A stretch of DNA of 64,000 nt from Phyllobacterium zundukense (GTDB lineage Bacteria > Pseudomonadota > Alphaproteobacteria > Rhizobiales > Rhizobiaceae), in contig NZ_CP017940.1 in assembly GCF_002764115.1 (NCBI RefSeq), positions 2,020,501-2,084,500 on the forward strand, given 5' to 3'. Below are positions 1 through 8,268 of the stretch, piece after piece. The notes beneath the pieces are model-generated. The model searched no databases, was not told where the DNA came from, and worked only from the letters and a program-made list of their open reading frames with translations. The position numbers and the translations under genes are program-made. Each line of letters starts with the position of its first letter. The first letter of the stretch is position 1.

Positions 1-464
1 ATGTTCTCGATGGCAGGCGCTTCGAGGTTGATGATGCCGGCAGGGTAACCCGGTCCAACCGCAATCTTTTCCATGTAGACGTCGGGCGCATAGAGAAGAT
101 TGCCCTTTTCTGCAATTGCGATGACAGCGAGCGAGTTCGGCAGGTTCTTGGCGCAGATGGTCGTGCCTTCCAGCGGATCGAGCGCGATATCGACGGCGGG
201 TCCGTTGCGTGTTCCAACTTCCTCGCCAATGTAGAGCATCGGCGCTTCGTCGCGCTCGCCCTCGCCAATCACGACGGTACCGGCAATCGGCAGGCGGTTG
301 AGCTCCTGGCGCATCGCGTCAACGGCCGCCTGATCGGCTGCCATCTCGTCGCCGCGGCCGCGTAGACGCGCGGCAGCCACCGCAGCGCGTTCCGTTACAC
401 GAACGAGTTCCAGCGTCAAAATACGATCGAGGCCCACGTCATTCTGGTCGGAAGTTTTCAGCAT
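1..464 (-). CDS. glpX: Class II fructose-1,6-bisphosphatase, 3' end cut by window
   Basis: GlpX removes the 1-phosphate of fructose-1,6-bisphosphate in gluconeogenesis and, in some alphaproteobacteria, the Calvin cycle. The first 154 residues are visible, starting at the ATG at 464. The metal and phosphate signatures GEGERDEAP (residues 67-75) and DPLEGT (96-101) are intact, which identifies the family clearly. The gene runs off the left edge, so its C-terminus cannot be judged. It lies 178 bases downstream of hom on the same strand, an order usual in Hyphomicrobiales, so the two may be co-transcribed. No intrinsic terminator with a T-run separates them. Confidence 0.95.
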   Translation of the reverse strand, partial: MLKTSDQNDVGLDRILTLELVRVTERAAVAAARLRGRGDEMAADQAAVDAMRQELNRLPIAGTVVIGEGERDEAPMLYIGEEVGTRNGPAVDIALDPLEGTTICAKNLPNSLAVIAIAEKGNLLYAPDVYMEKIAVGPGYPAGIINLEAPAIEN

Positions 465-642
465 AGTGTTTCCTGCGTTTGTGTGGCGATGCCGTAGGTG
501 GATCGCTACAGCGCTCCTTAGCATCGGTATGCAAACCTTTTGTCAAAGTCGCACCCATGCGGCAAGAGCCCGCAAAAAAGCTAATCGATTAAACGGTGTA
601 GCCGGAGTTTTGCACGAGAAAAATCCCACAAAACTCCAGTCG

Positions 643-1959
643 TCAGCCTGCCCGTTCTATTCGGATCATCTGCGGCTTGTCGGTCGCGTGACCGTCCTTG
701 ACGATGCCTTCAAGCGCCTTCTTGACGGCCGCTTCGGTCGTTTCGTGCGTCACGAGGATCACCGTCTTGGTCGCTTCAGGCTGGTTGTCAGCGCTCTGCC
801 GCTGCACGATCGATTCCAGCGAAATGTCATTGTCGGCCATGCGCTTGGCGATGGCGGCGAACACACCGGCACGGTCATGCACGGTCAACCGTATGAAGTA
901 GCCGCCCTCATGCGCGCGCATCCTGGCGCGTTTGTAAGGAGCAAGCGCCTTGGCGGGCGTCCCGAAAACAGGGCCATGCTGGAAGCCAGGACGGCTCTTT
1001 GCGATATCGGCAAGATCGCCAATGACGGCCGAGGCTGTGGCCGCACCACCGGCACCGGGGCCGGACAGCAGCAATTCGCCAAGCAGATCTGTCTCGATCG
1101 CCACGGCATTCGTCACGCCATGCACCTGCGCGATGACGGATTCGACCGGCACCATGGTCGGATGCACGCGCTGTTCGATGCCGCTGTCGGTCTTCAGGGC
1201 CACGCCCAGAAGCTTGATGCGGTAGCCGAGGTCGTCGGCTGCCCTGATGTCGGCGAGCGAGATATTGCTGATGCCTTCGAGATAGATATCGTCCGCCGAG
1301 ATCTGCGTGCCGAATGCAAGGCTCGTCAGGATTGCCAGCTTGTGCGCCGTGTCATTGCCCTCGATGTCGAAGGTTGGATCGGCCTCGGCATAGCCAAGGC
1401 GCTGCGCGTCGGCGAGGCAATCCTCGAAGGAAATGCCCTCGTCCCACATGCGCGTCAGGATGTAGTTGCAGGTGCCGTTCATGATGCCGTAGACGCGCGA
1501 AACCGTGTTGCCGGTCAGCGACTCGCGCAGTGCCTTGATGACGGGAATGCCACCGGCAACCGCCGCTTCGAAGTTCAACAGCACGCCCTTGTCTTCGGCG
1601 ATCTTGGCAAGCGAAACGCCGTGCTTGGCCAGCAGCGCCTTGTTGGCGGTGACGACGTGACGGCCTGACCTCAGAGCGGCCTCGACGGCAGTGCGCGCCG
1701 GACCTTCATCTCCGCCGATCAGTTCGATGAAAACATCGATATTGTTGGACTTGGCCATCGCTACCGGATCGTCGAACCAGGTGGCAGAGGAGAAATCGAC
1801 GCCGCGATCCCGCTTCGGATCACGCGCCGAGACGGCGGTGACAATGATTTCCTTGCCGCACTGACGGGTGAGCATTTCGCCCTTGTCACGCAATATTTTC
1901 AGGACCGAGGCACCAACGGTGCCCAGTCCGGCGATTCCCACGCGCAGCGCTTCACTCAT
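643..1959 (-). CDS. hom: Homoserine dehydrogenase with C-terminal ACT domain
   Basis: The enzyme reduces aspartate semialdehyde to homoserine with NAD(P)H, the branch point towards threonine and methionine. The 438 residues show an N-terminal Rossmann motif GIAGLGTVG (8-16), the TANKALLA segment (104-111), IMNGTCNYI (159-167), and the catalytic GNDTAHKLAIL block with Asp203 and Lys207. An ACT-like domain follows from about residue 355, the usual site of threonine feedback inhibition. The length is normal for the ACT-bearing form. It lies downstream of the aminotransferase gene and upstream of glpX on the same strand, with a 72-base gap to the former. Confidence 0.97.
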   Translation of the reverse strand: MSEALRVGIAGLGTVGASVLKILRDKGEMLTRQCGKEIIVTAVSARDPKRDRGVDFSSATWFDDPVAMAKSNNIDVFIELIGGDEGPARTAVEAALRSGRHVVTANKALLAKHGVSLAKIAEDKGVLLNFEAAVAGGIPVIKALRESLTGNTVSRVYGIMNGTCNYILTRMWDEGISFEDCLADAQRLGYAEADPTFDIEGNDTAHKLAILTSLAFGTQISADDIYLEGISNISLADIRAADDLGYRIKLLGVALKTDSGIEQRVHPTMVPVESVIAQVHGVTNAVAIETDLLGELLLSGPGAGGAATASAVIGDLADIAKSRPGFQHGPVFGTPAKALAPYKRARMRAHEGGYFIRLTVHDRAGVFAAIAKRMADNDISLESIVQRQSADNQPEATKTVILVTHETTEAAVKKALEGIVKDGHATDKPQMIRIERAG

Positions 1960-2031
1960 CGTTCAATTCCCTGAAATTTCGCTGAAGCGGCGCCGAATGG
2001 CGCCGCGGATTCCGGTGCAACGCGCGTCAGA

Positions 2032-3249
2032 TCAACCGCGCACGTTCAACGGAATGACGTTGTGCAGTTTTTCGTCGGCGGTTGCAAGAAACCGCTTGAG
2101 ACTGCGGGCGGCCTGACGGATCCGGTGTTCGTTCTCCACCAGAGCGACGCGGATATAATCGTCGCCGTGTTCGCCAAAGCCAATGCCGGGCGCGACCGCA
2201 ACATCCGCATGTTCGATCAGCAGCTTGGAGAACTCCAGCGAACCGAGGCTGCGGAACTTCTCCGGAATAGGCGCCCAGGCGAACATGGTAGCGACGGGCG
2301 CCGGAATTTCCCAGCCGGCACGGCCAAAGCTCTCCACCAGCACGTCACGGCGATGCTTGTAGATATTGCGCACTTCGGCAATATCAGAACCGTCGCCGTT
2401 CAGCGCCGCCGCCGCTGCAACCTGGATCGGCGTGAATGCACCATAGTCCAGATAGGACTTGACCCGCGTCAGCGCCGAGATCAGCCGCTCATTGCCGACC
2501 GCAAAGCCCATGCGCCAGCCTGGCATGGAGAATGTCTTCGACATGGAGGTGAATTCGACCGCGACATCGATCGCGCCAGGTACCTGCAGAACAGATGGTG
2601 GCGGCGTGTCGTCGAAATAGATTTCCGAATAGGCCAGATCCGACAGAATGATGATTTCATTCTTGCGGGCGAAAGCCACGACGTCCTTGTAGAAATCCAG
2701 CGACGCGACATGGGCGGTCGGATTGGACGGGTAGTTGAGAATCAGCGCCAGCGGCTTCGGAATTGAATGGCGAATGCCGCGTTCCAGCGCCGGAATGAAG
2801 TGATCATCAGGCTTTGCCGGAATCGAGCGGATGACGCCGCCGGACATGATGAAGCCGAAGGCGTGGATCGGATAGGTCGGATCCGGGCAAAGCACCACAT
2901 CGCCAGGCGCCGTGATGGCCTGCGCCATATTGGCGAAGCCTTCCTTGGAACCCAGCGTCGCCACGACCTGCGTGTCGGGGTTGAGCTTGACGCCAAAACG
3001 GCGATCGTAATAGGCAGCCTGCGCGCGGCGCAGGCCAGGAATACCCTTGGAAGAAGAGTAGCGATGCGTGCGCGGGTCCTGGACCGCTTCGCACAGCTTG
3101 TCGACAATGCTCTGAGGCGTCGGCAGATCCGGATTGCCCATGCCAAGGTCGATAATGTCCGCACCCGCCGCTCGCGCGCTCGCCTTCAGGCGATTCACCT
3201 GTTCAAAAACGTAAGGTGGCAGGCGGCGAACTTTATGAAATTCTTCCAT
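2032..3249 (-). CDS. alaC: PLP aminotransferase, AlaC / LL-diaminopimelate aminotransferase-like
   Basis: This is a fold-type I, class I/II aminotransferase of 405 residues. From the ATG at 3249 (protein begins MEEFHKVRRL) it has the substrate and cofactor motifs NYPSNPT (Asn176), SDLAY (Asp204), the Schiff-base lysine in SMSKTFSMPGWRMGF (Lys238), and Arg246. A longer frame reaches 3309, but the extra 20 residues are not family-like. Neighbours of this type next to hom are usually annotated alanine-synthesising or diaminopimelate-type transaminases. The sequence shows the fold and cofactor site but not the substrate. It is probably in one unit with hom and glpX. Confidence 0.9.
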   Translation of the reverse strand: MEEFHKVRRLPPYVFEQVNRLKASARAAGADIIDLGMGNPDLPTPQSIVDKLCEAVQDPRTHRYSSSKGIPGLRRAQAAYYDRRFGVKLNPDTQVVATLGSKEGFANMAQAITAPGDVVLCPDPTYPIHAFGFIMSGGVIRSIPAKPDDHFIPALERGIRHSIPKPLALILNYPSNPTAHVASLDFYKDVVAFARKNEIIILSDLAYSEIYFDDTPPPSVLQVPGAIDVAVEFTSMSKTFSMPGWRMGFAVGNERLISALTRVKSYLDYGAFTPIQVAAAAALNGDGSDIAEVRNIYKHRRDVLVESFGRAGWEIPAPVATMFAWAPIPEKFRSLGSLEFSKLLIEHADVAVAPGIGFGEHGDDYIRVALVENEHRIRQAARSLKRFLATADEKLHNVIPLNVRG

Positions 3250-3363
3250 AGGGTTGGGTCCGGTTAAAATGGGTTGAATGTGCGCGTGCGCTATACACCC
3301 AAACAACACGGTGGTCGAGCAATCATTGCGCGCATCCGGTCGTTAGGTTCGTGTCGAGTACCG

Positions 3364-3726
3364 TCAACCCTTCGAAGCAATACGCCAATAACGCCACGGC
3401 TTGTACCAGACAAACCGCGCATCCAGCACCGTCGGCACGGGGTCGAGCCCCTGCGTTCCCCCCGGCCCACAACGCACGAAGCGGAACAGGCCCATCCATC
3501 CGCCAGTCCACAGGCCATAACGGGCTATCGACTCGTAGGCATATTCCGAACAAGTTGGCAGGTGGCGGCAGGAATTGCCGATGAAGCCGGACAAGGTGAG
3601 CTGATAGAAACGCACCAGCCCTGTTCCCAAAAGACGGCCCGGCGTCTTAGGCCATGGTCCGCGCCAGTTGCGCGAGTATTTGCCAGGCGTTTTCGGCGAA
3701 TGATCGTGTGCTGTCTGATCGCACAT
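3364..3726 (-). CDS. yidD: Membrane protein insertion efficiency factor YidD
   Basis: YidD is a small peripheral membrane protein that assists YidC/Sec-dependent insertion. The family core is clear: GFIGNSCRHLPTCSEYAYE with Cys53 and Cys59, then RCGPGG (Cys86) and GLDPVP, preceded by an amphipathic, membrane-associating helix (about 30-48). An ATG at 3726 gives 120 residues and lies 8 bases past the stop of the scaffold gene upstream. A TTG at 3738 that overlaps that stop as TTGA is the alternative start, adding four residues. Neither start has a clear Shine-Dalgarno sequence, so coupling to the upstream gene is likely. Confidence 0.92.
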   Translation of the reverse strand: MCDQTAHDHSPKTPGKYSRNWRGPWPKTPGRLLGTGLVRFYQLTLSGFIGNSCRHLPTCSEYAYESIARYGLWTGGWMGLFRFVRCGPGGTQGLDPVPTVLDARFVWYKPWRYWRIASKG

Positions 3727-3734
3727 AATGGATT

Positions 3735-4181
3735 TCAAGCCGCCGCTTCGGCGGTTTTCTTCTCAATCTGGTTCAGGCAATCGACCACGGCGTCGAAGGT
3801 GAGCATCGTGGAATTGTGGCGGGCTTTATAATCACGCACGGGCTCAAGAAATTTCAGATCCTCGAAGCGGCCTTCCGGCGGTGCGCCGTTTTCCTTCAGC
3901 ATCCTGAACATGGTTTCACGTACGTCCCGCAGTTCCTTCGCCGTGGCGCCGATCACCTGCCGGGCCATGATCGAGGATGAAGCCTGGCCCAGTGCACAGG
4001 CTTTGACGTCATGGGCGAAATCGGACACAACGCCATCTTGCATCTTGAGGTCGACGGTAACGGTCGAACCACAGAGTTTTGAATGGGCGGTTGCCGTGGC
4101 ATCCGGATCTTGCAGACGGCCAAGCCGCTGGATATTCCCGGCAAATTCCAGAATGCGCGCGTTGTAAACGTCGTTGATCAT
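3735..4181 (-). CDS. Iron-sulfur cluster scaffold, NifU-N/SufU-like
   Basis: The 148-residue protein belongs to the IscU/SufU fold, which assembles Fe-S clusters and hands them to apoproteins. It has Cys37 in KLCGS and Cys62 in KACALGQASSS, the first two cluster ligands. The third ligand position, normally a cysteine in an RxxCxxL context, reads RHNSTML here. Another cysteine, Cys135, lies farther on in VVDCLNQI and could substitute. The gene is directly upstream of yidD (adjacent or overlapping by TTGA) and diverges from folE. No other isc/suf gene is nearby, so it is an isolated scaffold paralogue whose partner is unknown. Confidence 0.85.
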   Translation of the reverse strand: MINDVYNARILEFAGNIQRLGRLQDPDATATAHSKLCGSTVTVDLKMQDGVVSDFAHDVKACALGQASSSIMARQVIGATAKELRDVRETMFRMLKENGAPPEGRFEDLKFLEPVRDYKARHNSTMLTFDAVVDCLNQIEKKTAEAAA

Positions 4182-4345
4182 GACGGATGTCCGTTGTTCG
4201 ACACAGTGTTCATCGCAAACGCGTCATTGTGCATCGCTTTGACCCTATGAATCCCGAATTCAATCTCTATATAGTATGGGAGTGACCAAGCACAAAGTCG
4301 CATAGAACTAAATTATGCGATGAGTTAATGTGTTGGTCAGGCGTG

Positions 4346-4422
4346 GACGAGTAACTCACGTCAGCATCAATACACCGTCCGTCCTTAGGGAACGACTATC
4401 GTGTATTGCCGTTTAACTCGTC
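4346..4422 (+). promoter_or_regulatory. Upstream arm able to compete with the folE riboswitch fold
   Basis: Two segments upstream are complementary to riboswitch strands. GACGAGTAAC (4346-4355) is the near-complement of GTTTAACTCGTC (4411-4422), with one bulged T. CAATACAC (4368-4375) is the exact complement of GTGTATTG (4401-4408). Together they make one long interrupted hairpin that cannot coexist with the riboswitch fold. This is what an expression platform or antiaptamer would look like. The pairing is seen directly; the switching role is inferred. Confidence 0.55.
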
Positions 4423-4456
4423 GCTCCTTTGAGGGCGGCTACGGGAGATCGCGATG
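4398..4456 (+). promoter_or_regulatory. Probable THF-II (folE) riboswitch covering the folE ribosome site
   Basis: The leader just before folE carries the features of the tetrahydrofolate-II (folE) RNA described upstream of folE in Gram-negative bacteria. P1 pairs ATCGTG (4398-4403) with CGCGAT (4450-4455), which includes A and T of the folE ATG. The conserved strand CCGTTTAACTCGTC (4409-4422) leads into a hairpin, GTCGCTC (4421-4427) with GGGCGGC (4433-4439). The segment CTACGGGAG (4439-4447) contains the only plausible Shine-Dalgarno sequence. Ligand binding would therefore hide the ribosome site and part of the start codon. Identification is by my recall of the motif plus pairing, not by a covariance search. 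Confidence 0.8.
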
Positions 4457-5080
4457 GATGCGGTAATCAAGAACTTGCAGTCAGCGGCTGTTAAGCAGAA
4501 CAACACTCGGCGCCCAACTCAGGAAGAAGCAGAAGCAGCGGTACGCACGCTGTTACTCTGGGCGGGCGACGATCCGGAGCGCGAAGGCCTTCTCGACACC
4601 CCTGAGCGGGTGGTAAAGGCCTATAAGGAACTGTTCTCCGGCTATTCGCAGAACCCGGCCGATGTCCTTGGCCGTACGTTCGAGGAAATCGCCGGATATG
4701 AGGACATTGTCCTCATCCAGGATATTCCGTTCTTCTCGCATTGCGAGCACCATATGGTGCCGATCATCGGCAAGGCGCATGTTGCCTATCTGCCGGATGG
4801 CGAGAAGGTTGTCGGCTTGTCGAAAATTGCCCGCGTTGTCGATATCTATGCACATCGCCTGCAAACGCAGGAGGCCATGACGGCGCAGATCGCCAATGCC
4901 ATCCAGGACTCGCTGCAGCCGCGTGGTGTCGCGGTGATGATCGAGGCGGAGCATATGTGCATGTCCATGCGCGGTATCCGCAAATCGGGTTCGACGACAA
5001 CGACGACGACCTTCACCGGTGCCTACAAGATCGATGTCAACGAGCAAGTACGGTTCATGACCCTCGTCAAAGGCCGGTAA
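4454..5080 (+). CDS. folE: GTP cyclohydrolase I (type IA)
   Basis: FolE converts GTP to dihydroneopterin triphosphate, the first step of tetrahydrofolate synthesis (also used for biopterin and some queuosine routes). The 208-residue protein has the zinc ligands Cys97 and His100 in HCEHHMVP and Cys169 in HMCMSMRG, spaced as in the E. coli enzyme, so it is the zinc-dependent IA type. The ATG at 4454 follows GGGAG by six bases within the predicted riboswitch, so translation is probably folate-controlled. hisI follows after 17 bases. Confidence 0.98.
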   Translation: MDAVIKNLQSAAVKQNNTRRPTQEEAEAAVRTLLLWAGDDPEREGLLDTPERVVKAYKELFSGYSQNPADVLGRTFEEIAGYEDIVLIQDIPFFSHCEHHMVPIIGKAHVAYLPDGEKVVGLSKIARVVDIYAHRLQTQEAMTAQIANAIQDSLQPRGVAVMIEAEHMCMSMRGIRKSGSTTTTTTFTGAYKIDVNEQVRFMTLVKGR

Positions 5081-5097
5081 TTCCAGAATTGGTATTG

Positions 5098-5523
5098 ATG
5101 AGTTCCTTTTCCGATTCGCTTAGCGACAAGCATGAAAACGAAGAAGGCGCGGTGTTCGCACCGCGCTTTGACGCGTCCGGGCTGGTGACGACAGTTGTCA
5201 CCGATGCAAGGGATGGACACTTGCTCATGGTCGCACACATGAATGCCGAAGCACTGCGCCTGACGCTTGCGACCGGGATCGCGCATTACTGGTCGCGCTC
5301 GCGCAAATCGCTGTGGAAGAAGGGCGAAACCTCCGGAAATCTGCAGACGGTTGTCGAAATGCGCACCGACTGCGATCAGGATGCGTTGTGGCTTAAAGTA
5401 ACAGTCGCCGATGACGGTCCTACATGCCACACGGGCCGCCGGTCATGCTTTTATCGACAGATCGTGACAACCGACGGAACATCTTCGCTCGTCATGACTT
5501 CTGAAATGACTAGCACCTCATAA
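5098..5523 (+). CDS. hisI: Phosphoribosyl-AMP cyclohydrolase
   Basis: HisI opens the purine ring of phosphoribosyl-AMP in histidine synthesis. The 141-residue single-function form (no HisE fusion) starts at the ATG at 5098. It shows the Mg site Asp91-Cys92-Asp93-x-Asp95 and the zinc cysteines Cys92, Cys110 and Cys117 in TCHTGRRSC. An in-frame opening extends back over folE to 4741, but that part is out-of-frame folE sequence. The 17-base gap suggests co-transcription with folE, a pairing common in this order and otherwise unconnected metabolically, although both act on purine nucleotides. Confidence 0.96.
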   Translation: MSSFSDSLSDKHENEEGAVFAPRFDASGLVTTVVTDARDGHLLMVAHMNAEALRLTLATGIAHYWSRSRKSLWKKGETSGNLQTVVEMRTDCDQDALWLKVTVADDGPTCHTGRRSCFYRQIVTTDGTSSLVMTSEMTSTS

Positions 5524-5656
5524 GTCATTAGCGATCTCTTAATCCTATTTCGTTGGTTGGCTAAGCGGCCACAATTACGCAATATTCATCCTTGAACACT
5601 AGTATCGTAAGTCATGCAGGGGATATTGAAACAGTACGAGTTCAGGAGTGTAGGCC

Positions 5657-6631
5657 ATGCTCGAATGGGCATCGCGCCGATTGCGCGCGGCAGAACCGAT
5701 CGGGATCAGTGATAATCTGGACGTGCCAGTAACCACGCCGGAGAAGCCGCGTGACAGCAAGACGCCTATTGCCCTGGCGCTTGGCGGCGGTGCCGCACGC
5801 GGATGGGCACACATCGGTGTCCTACGCGCATTGGACGAAGCAGGCATCGAGATTTCCATGATTGCCGGCACATCGATCGGCGCCCTCGTTGGCGGCTGTT
5901 ATCTTGGCGGCAAGCTCGATCAGCTGGAAGAATTCGCACGCAGCCTGACCAAACGCGGCATCTTCAGCCTGCTTGACCTGCGATTCGGCGGCAATGGCCT
6001 GTTTGGCGGCATGAAGCTCGATCGCCGCCTGCGCGAGCATCTGGAAGAACTGTCGATTGATAATCTATCCAAACGGTTCATTGCGGTCTGTACCGAGATC
6101 AATACGGGCCATGAGATCTGGCTGACGCGCGGCAGCCTGATCACCGCGATGCGGGCTTCCTATGCCCTGCCCGGCGTGTTCGAGCCTGTCGAATGCAATG
6201 GCCGCACGCTTGTGGATGGGGCCCTGGTCAATCCGGTTCCGGTTTCGGTCTGCCGTTCCTACGAACAGCCTTTGGTTGTCGCCGTCAATCTGCACTATGA
6301 CCAGTTTGGCCGCGCTGCCGTCATCAAGCATGCAGCGGAAGCTCCCCATGCGCAGACAAGTGATGGCGAGGCGGTGGCTTCGCGCTTCGGATCCGGATAT
6401 TCCAAACGCCTGGGCATTACCGGCGTCATGATGGAATCGTTCAACATCATCCAGGACCGGATTTCGCGCGCCCGCATGGCGGGTGATCCGCCAGATATCA
6501 TGCTGATGCCGAAAATCGGCCATGTGGGACTCGCCGAGTTTCACCGCGCCGACGAAGCGATCAAACTCGGCTATGAAGAAACGATGGCGCGCGTCGGTGA
6601 ACTCGAGCGCATGCAGAAGCTCGTCTTCTAG
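5657..6631 (+). CDS. Patatin-like phospholipase family protein (RssA type)
   Basis: The 324-residue protein has the Ser-Asp dyad of patatin-like hydrolases: oxyanion loop GGGAARG (43-49), nucleophile elbow GTSIG with Ser73, and Asp187 in DGA (187-189) followed by NPVPV. No signal peptide or long transmembrane segment is visible, so it is probably a cytoplasmic or membrane-peripheral lipid hydrolase. Its substrate is unknown. The ATG at 5657 has AGGAG (5644-5648) upstream. It converges on the CBS-domain gene, with 24 bases between the two stops. Confidence 0.9.
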   Translation: MLEWASRRLRAAEPIGISDNLDVPVTTPEKPRDSKTPIALALGGGAARGWAHIGVLRALDEAGIEISMIAGTSIGALVGGCYLGGKLDQLEEFARSLTKRGIFSLLDLRFGGNGLFGGMKLDRRLREHLEELSIDNLSKRFIAVCTEINTGHEIWLTRGSLITAMRASYALPGVFEPVECNGRTLVDGALVNPVPVSVCRSYEQPLVVAVNLHYDQFGRAAVIKHAAEAPHAQTSDGEAVASRFGSGYSKRLGITGVMMESFNIIQDRISRARMAGDPPDIMLMPKIGHVGLAEFHRADEAIKLGYEETMARVGELERMQKLVF

Positions 6632-6655
6632 AAGCCTCCGACCGAGGCAATCAAC

Positions 6656-7087
6656 TCAGGCAGTTGCGATATAGCTTCGAATCTCCTCGGATTCGCGTTC
6701 CACTTCCTCGATGCGAAGCTTGACGACGTCGCCGATCGATACGATGCCGTGCAAACGCCCGTCCTTTTCGACCGGCAAATGGCGGAACCGGCCGCGTGTC
6801 ATCATTTCCATGACCTGGTTGACCGTATGCCTTTCACTGCAGACGCTCACCTTGATCGTCATAATTTCCGAAATCGGCTTCCAGAGTACGTCGCTGCCGT
6901 CGGCGGCAAGCGCCCTGACCACGTCACGCTCGGACAAGATGCCTTTGATGGCCTTGTTCTGATCGCAAATGACAATTGCACCGATCTTGTGCTTTGCCAG
7001 CATCGTGATGGCATCGCCCAGCGTCGTTTCCGGATTCGTGCTGAATACGTCGTAGCCTTTACGTTCCAGAATCAATTTGACTGTCAT
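6656..7087 (-). CDS. Tandem CBS-domain protein
   Basis: The 143-residue protein consists almost wholly of two CBS motifs (roughly residues 8-65 and 75-135), a module that binds adenine nucleotides or S-adenosylmethionine. The second repeat contains GRFRHLPV and GIVSIGDVV. No catalytic domain is attached, so it is probably a stand-alone energy or nucleotide sensor with an unknown partner. The ATG at 7087 is chosen because GGAGG sits six bases upstream. The ATG at 7093 abuts that GGAGG and cannot use it. Confidence 0.9.
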   Translation of the reverse strand: MTVKLILERKGYDVFSTNPETTLGDAITMLAKHKIGAIVICDQNKAIKGILSERDVVRALAADGSDVLWKPISEIMTIKVSVCSERHTVNQVMEMMTRGRFRHLPVEKDGRLHGIVSIGDVVKLRIEEVERESEEIRSYIATA

Positions 7088-7195
7088 GTACATCCTCCTT
7101 GCACATTGGCCTCCAGACCTTCGGCATCCCCAAACTACATCCGATGGTCCAATTCATGGTGCGCGTATGTTGCGCTTATTGCAACCGCTTTGCAA

Positions 7196-7930
7196 TTATA
7201 CCAGCAGTTCAGGATCTATTCGACTGTCATCACGCCGGTCGAACAAGGAAATACCGAAAAAGCCAACAAAAAAGCCACCAATATGGGCTTCCCAGGCGAT
7301 TGTTGCCGAACTGTCGACGCCGACAGACAGAAGTCCGGTGAGGATGTTGGTGACGAACCAGACCCCCAGAAACACCAGAACCGTCCGCATCCGCAGCGCT
7401 ACACCGATGGGCAGGATGTCACCGACAAATGCTGCGGAATTGCGCAATGTCGAGCGGCGGAAGCCGAAGCGCGCTGCTGCACCCATCATGCCTGAAACAG
7501 CGCCCGATGCGCCGACCAAAGGCGCTGTACTGTCCGGATAGACTGCGAAATGCGTCATCACCGCAGCTACGGATGTCACGATCCAGAACAACGCCATGCG
7601 AAGCGGGCCAATGCGCGCGGCAAGCGGTGAGCCGAAGGCGGCGAGCCAGATCATGTTGAGCGCGATATGGGCGACGCTGCCATGCAGGAGCGAATAGGTG
7701 ACGGTCGTCAGCAAGGCGGCGGGCGAATAAAACCCGCCATATTGCGAGAACCGGGCAGGAATGAAGGCGAAATTCCACAGAAAAACGCTGCCCTGCTCAT
7801 CATTCAACACGTAGGCTTCGAGAACAAAGAGTATCCCGCATATGGCCATGATGGCCAGGATGACACCCGGAATATTGAAGACCGGCTCGTTGCCGGAGGA
7901 ATGATTGCGGACGTCCACTGGGTTGTTCAT
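7196..7930 (-). CDS. Rhomboid family intramembrane serine protease
   Basis: Rhomboids cleave membrane proteins within the bilayer. This 244-residue protein has about six hydrophobic segments, with the catalytic serine in GASGAVSG (Ser142) and the partner histidine in AHIGGF (His216). The HGSVAHIALNM segment (83-93) matches the family's conserved His/Asn region on the second transmembrane helix. The active site looks complete, so it should be a protease and not an iRhom-like pseudoenzyme. The substrate is unknown. It lies 108 bases upstream of the CBS gene on the same strand. Confidence 0.92.
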   Translation of the reverse strand: MNNPVDVRNHSSGNEPVFNIPGVILAIMAICGILFVLEAYVLNDEQGSVFLWNFAFIPARFSQYGGFYSPAALLTTVTYSLLHGSVAHIALNMIWLAAFGSPLAARIGPLRMALFWIVTSVAAVMTHFAVYPDSTAPLVGASGAVSGMMGAAARFGFRRSTLRNSAAFVGDILPIGVALRMRTVLVFLGVWFVTNILTGLLSVGVDSSATIAWEAHIGGFFVGFFGISLFDRRDDSRIDPELLV

Positions 7931-8268
7931 TCGTTCTTTCGCAGCCTTCGCACTTGCCGATGCGGCACGCTAGCCGGTTATCGAGCCGCAAGCAAAGGCC
8001 GAACGCGCCGAAAAATCGTCAAACAGAAAGAAGGCCGTTCAGTGATGCTGAACGGCCTGAATTCAGGGATATTTGGACATGTGAACTTTCGGGAGTGTTG
8101 TCTCACACTCGACGCCCCACCTCAATCGAAACCAATTATTAACCTTAATCGGGTGCCGCGGTGGACGCGCCCGCATCATCTGTGGCGCCAGCGTTTCGTC
8201 GGTGCCAGAGTCCTGTCCGCACGACGAGTCCCAGAGCATGGCCAGTCCTGCCAAGTGTCCGAAAGCAG
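7931..8268. other. Intergenic region with a strong hairpin
   Basis: This 338-base divergent region between the rhomboid and PAS genes holds no convincing ORF. It has a perfect 10-bp hairpin, GGCCGTTCAG (8033-8042) with CTGAACGGCC (8048-8057). Read on the minus strand it is followed by TTCTTTCTGTTTG, a T-rich though interrupted tract. A second small stem, GAGTGT/ACACTC, lies at about 8093-8110. Together these could be a minus-strand leader with an attenuator or a short RNA. No promoter is clear. Confidence 0.4.

Noticed and set aside
604..637. GGAGTTTT / AAAACTCC inverted repeat after hom
   Set aside because: An 8-bp stem with an 18-base loop and no T-run on the minus strand. Not convincing as a terminator.
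466..1668. 400-codon opening on the plus strand opposite hom
   Set aside because: It is antisense to a well-supported homoserine dehydrogenase, and its residue pattern is the reverse-complement shadow of a high-GC gene.
8137..8150. TTAACCTTAA near the PAS gene as a CtrA box
   Set aside because: The two TTAA half-sites are separated by two bases, not seven.
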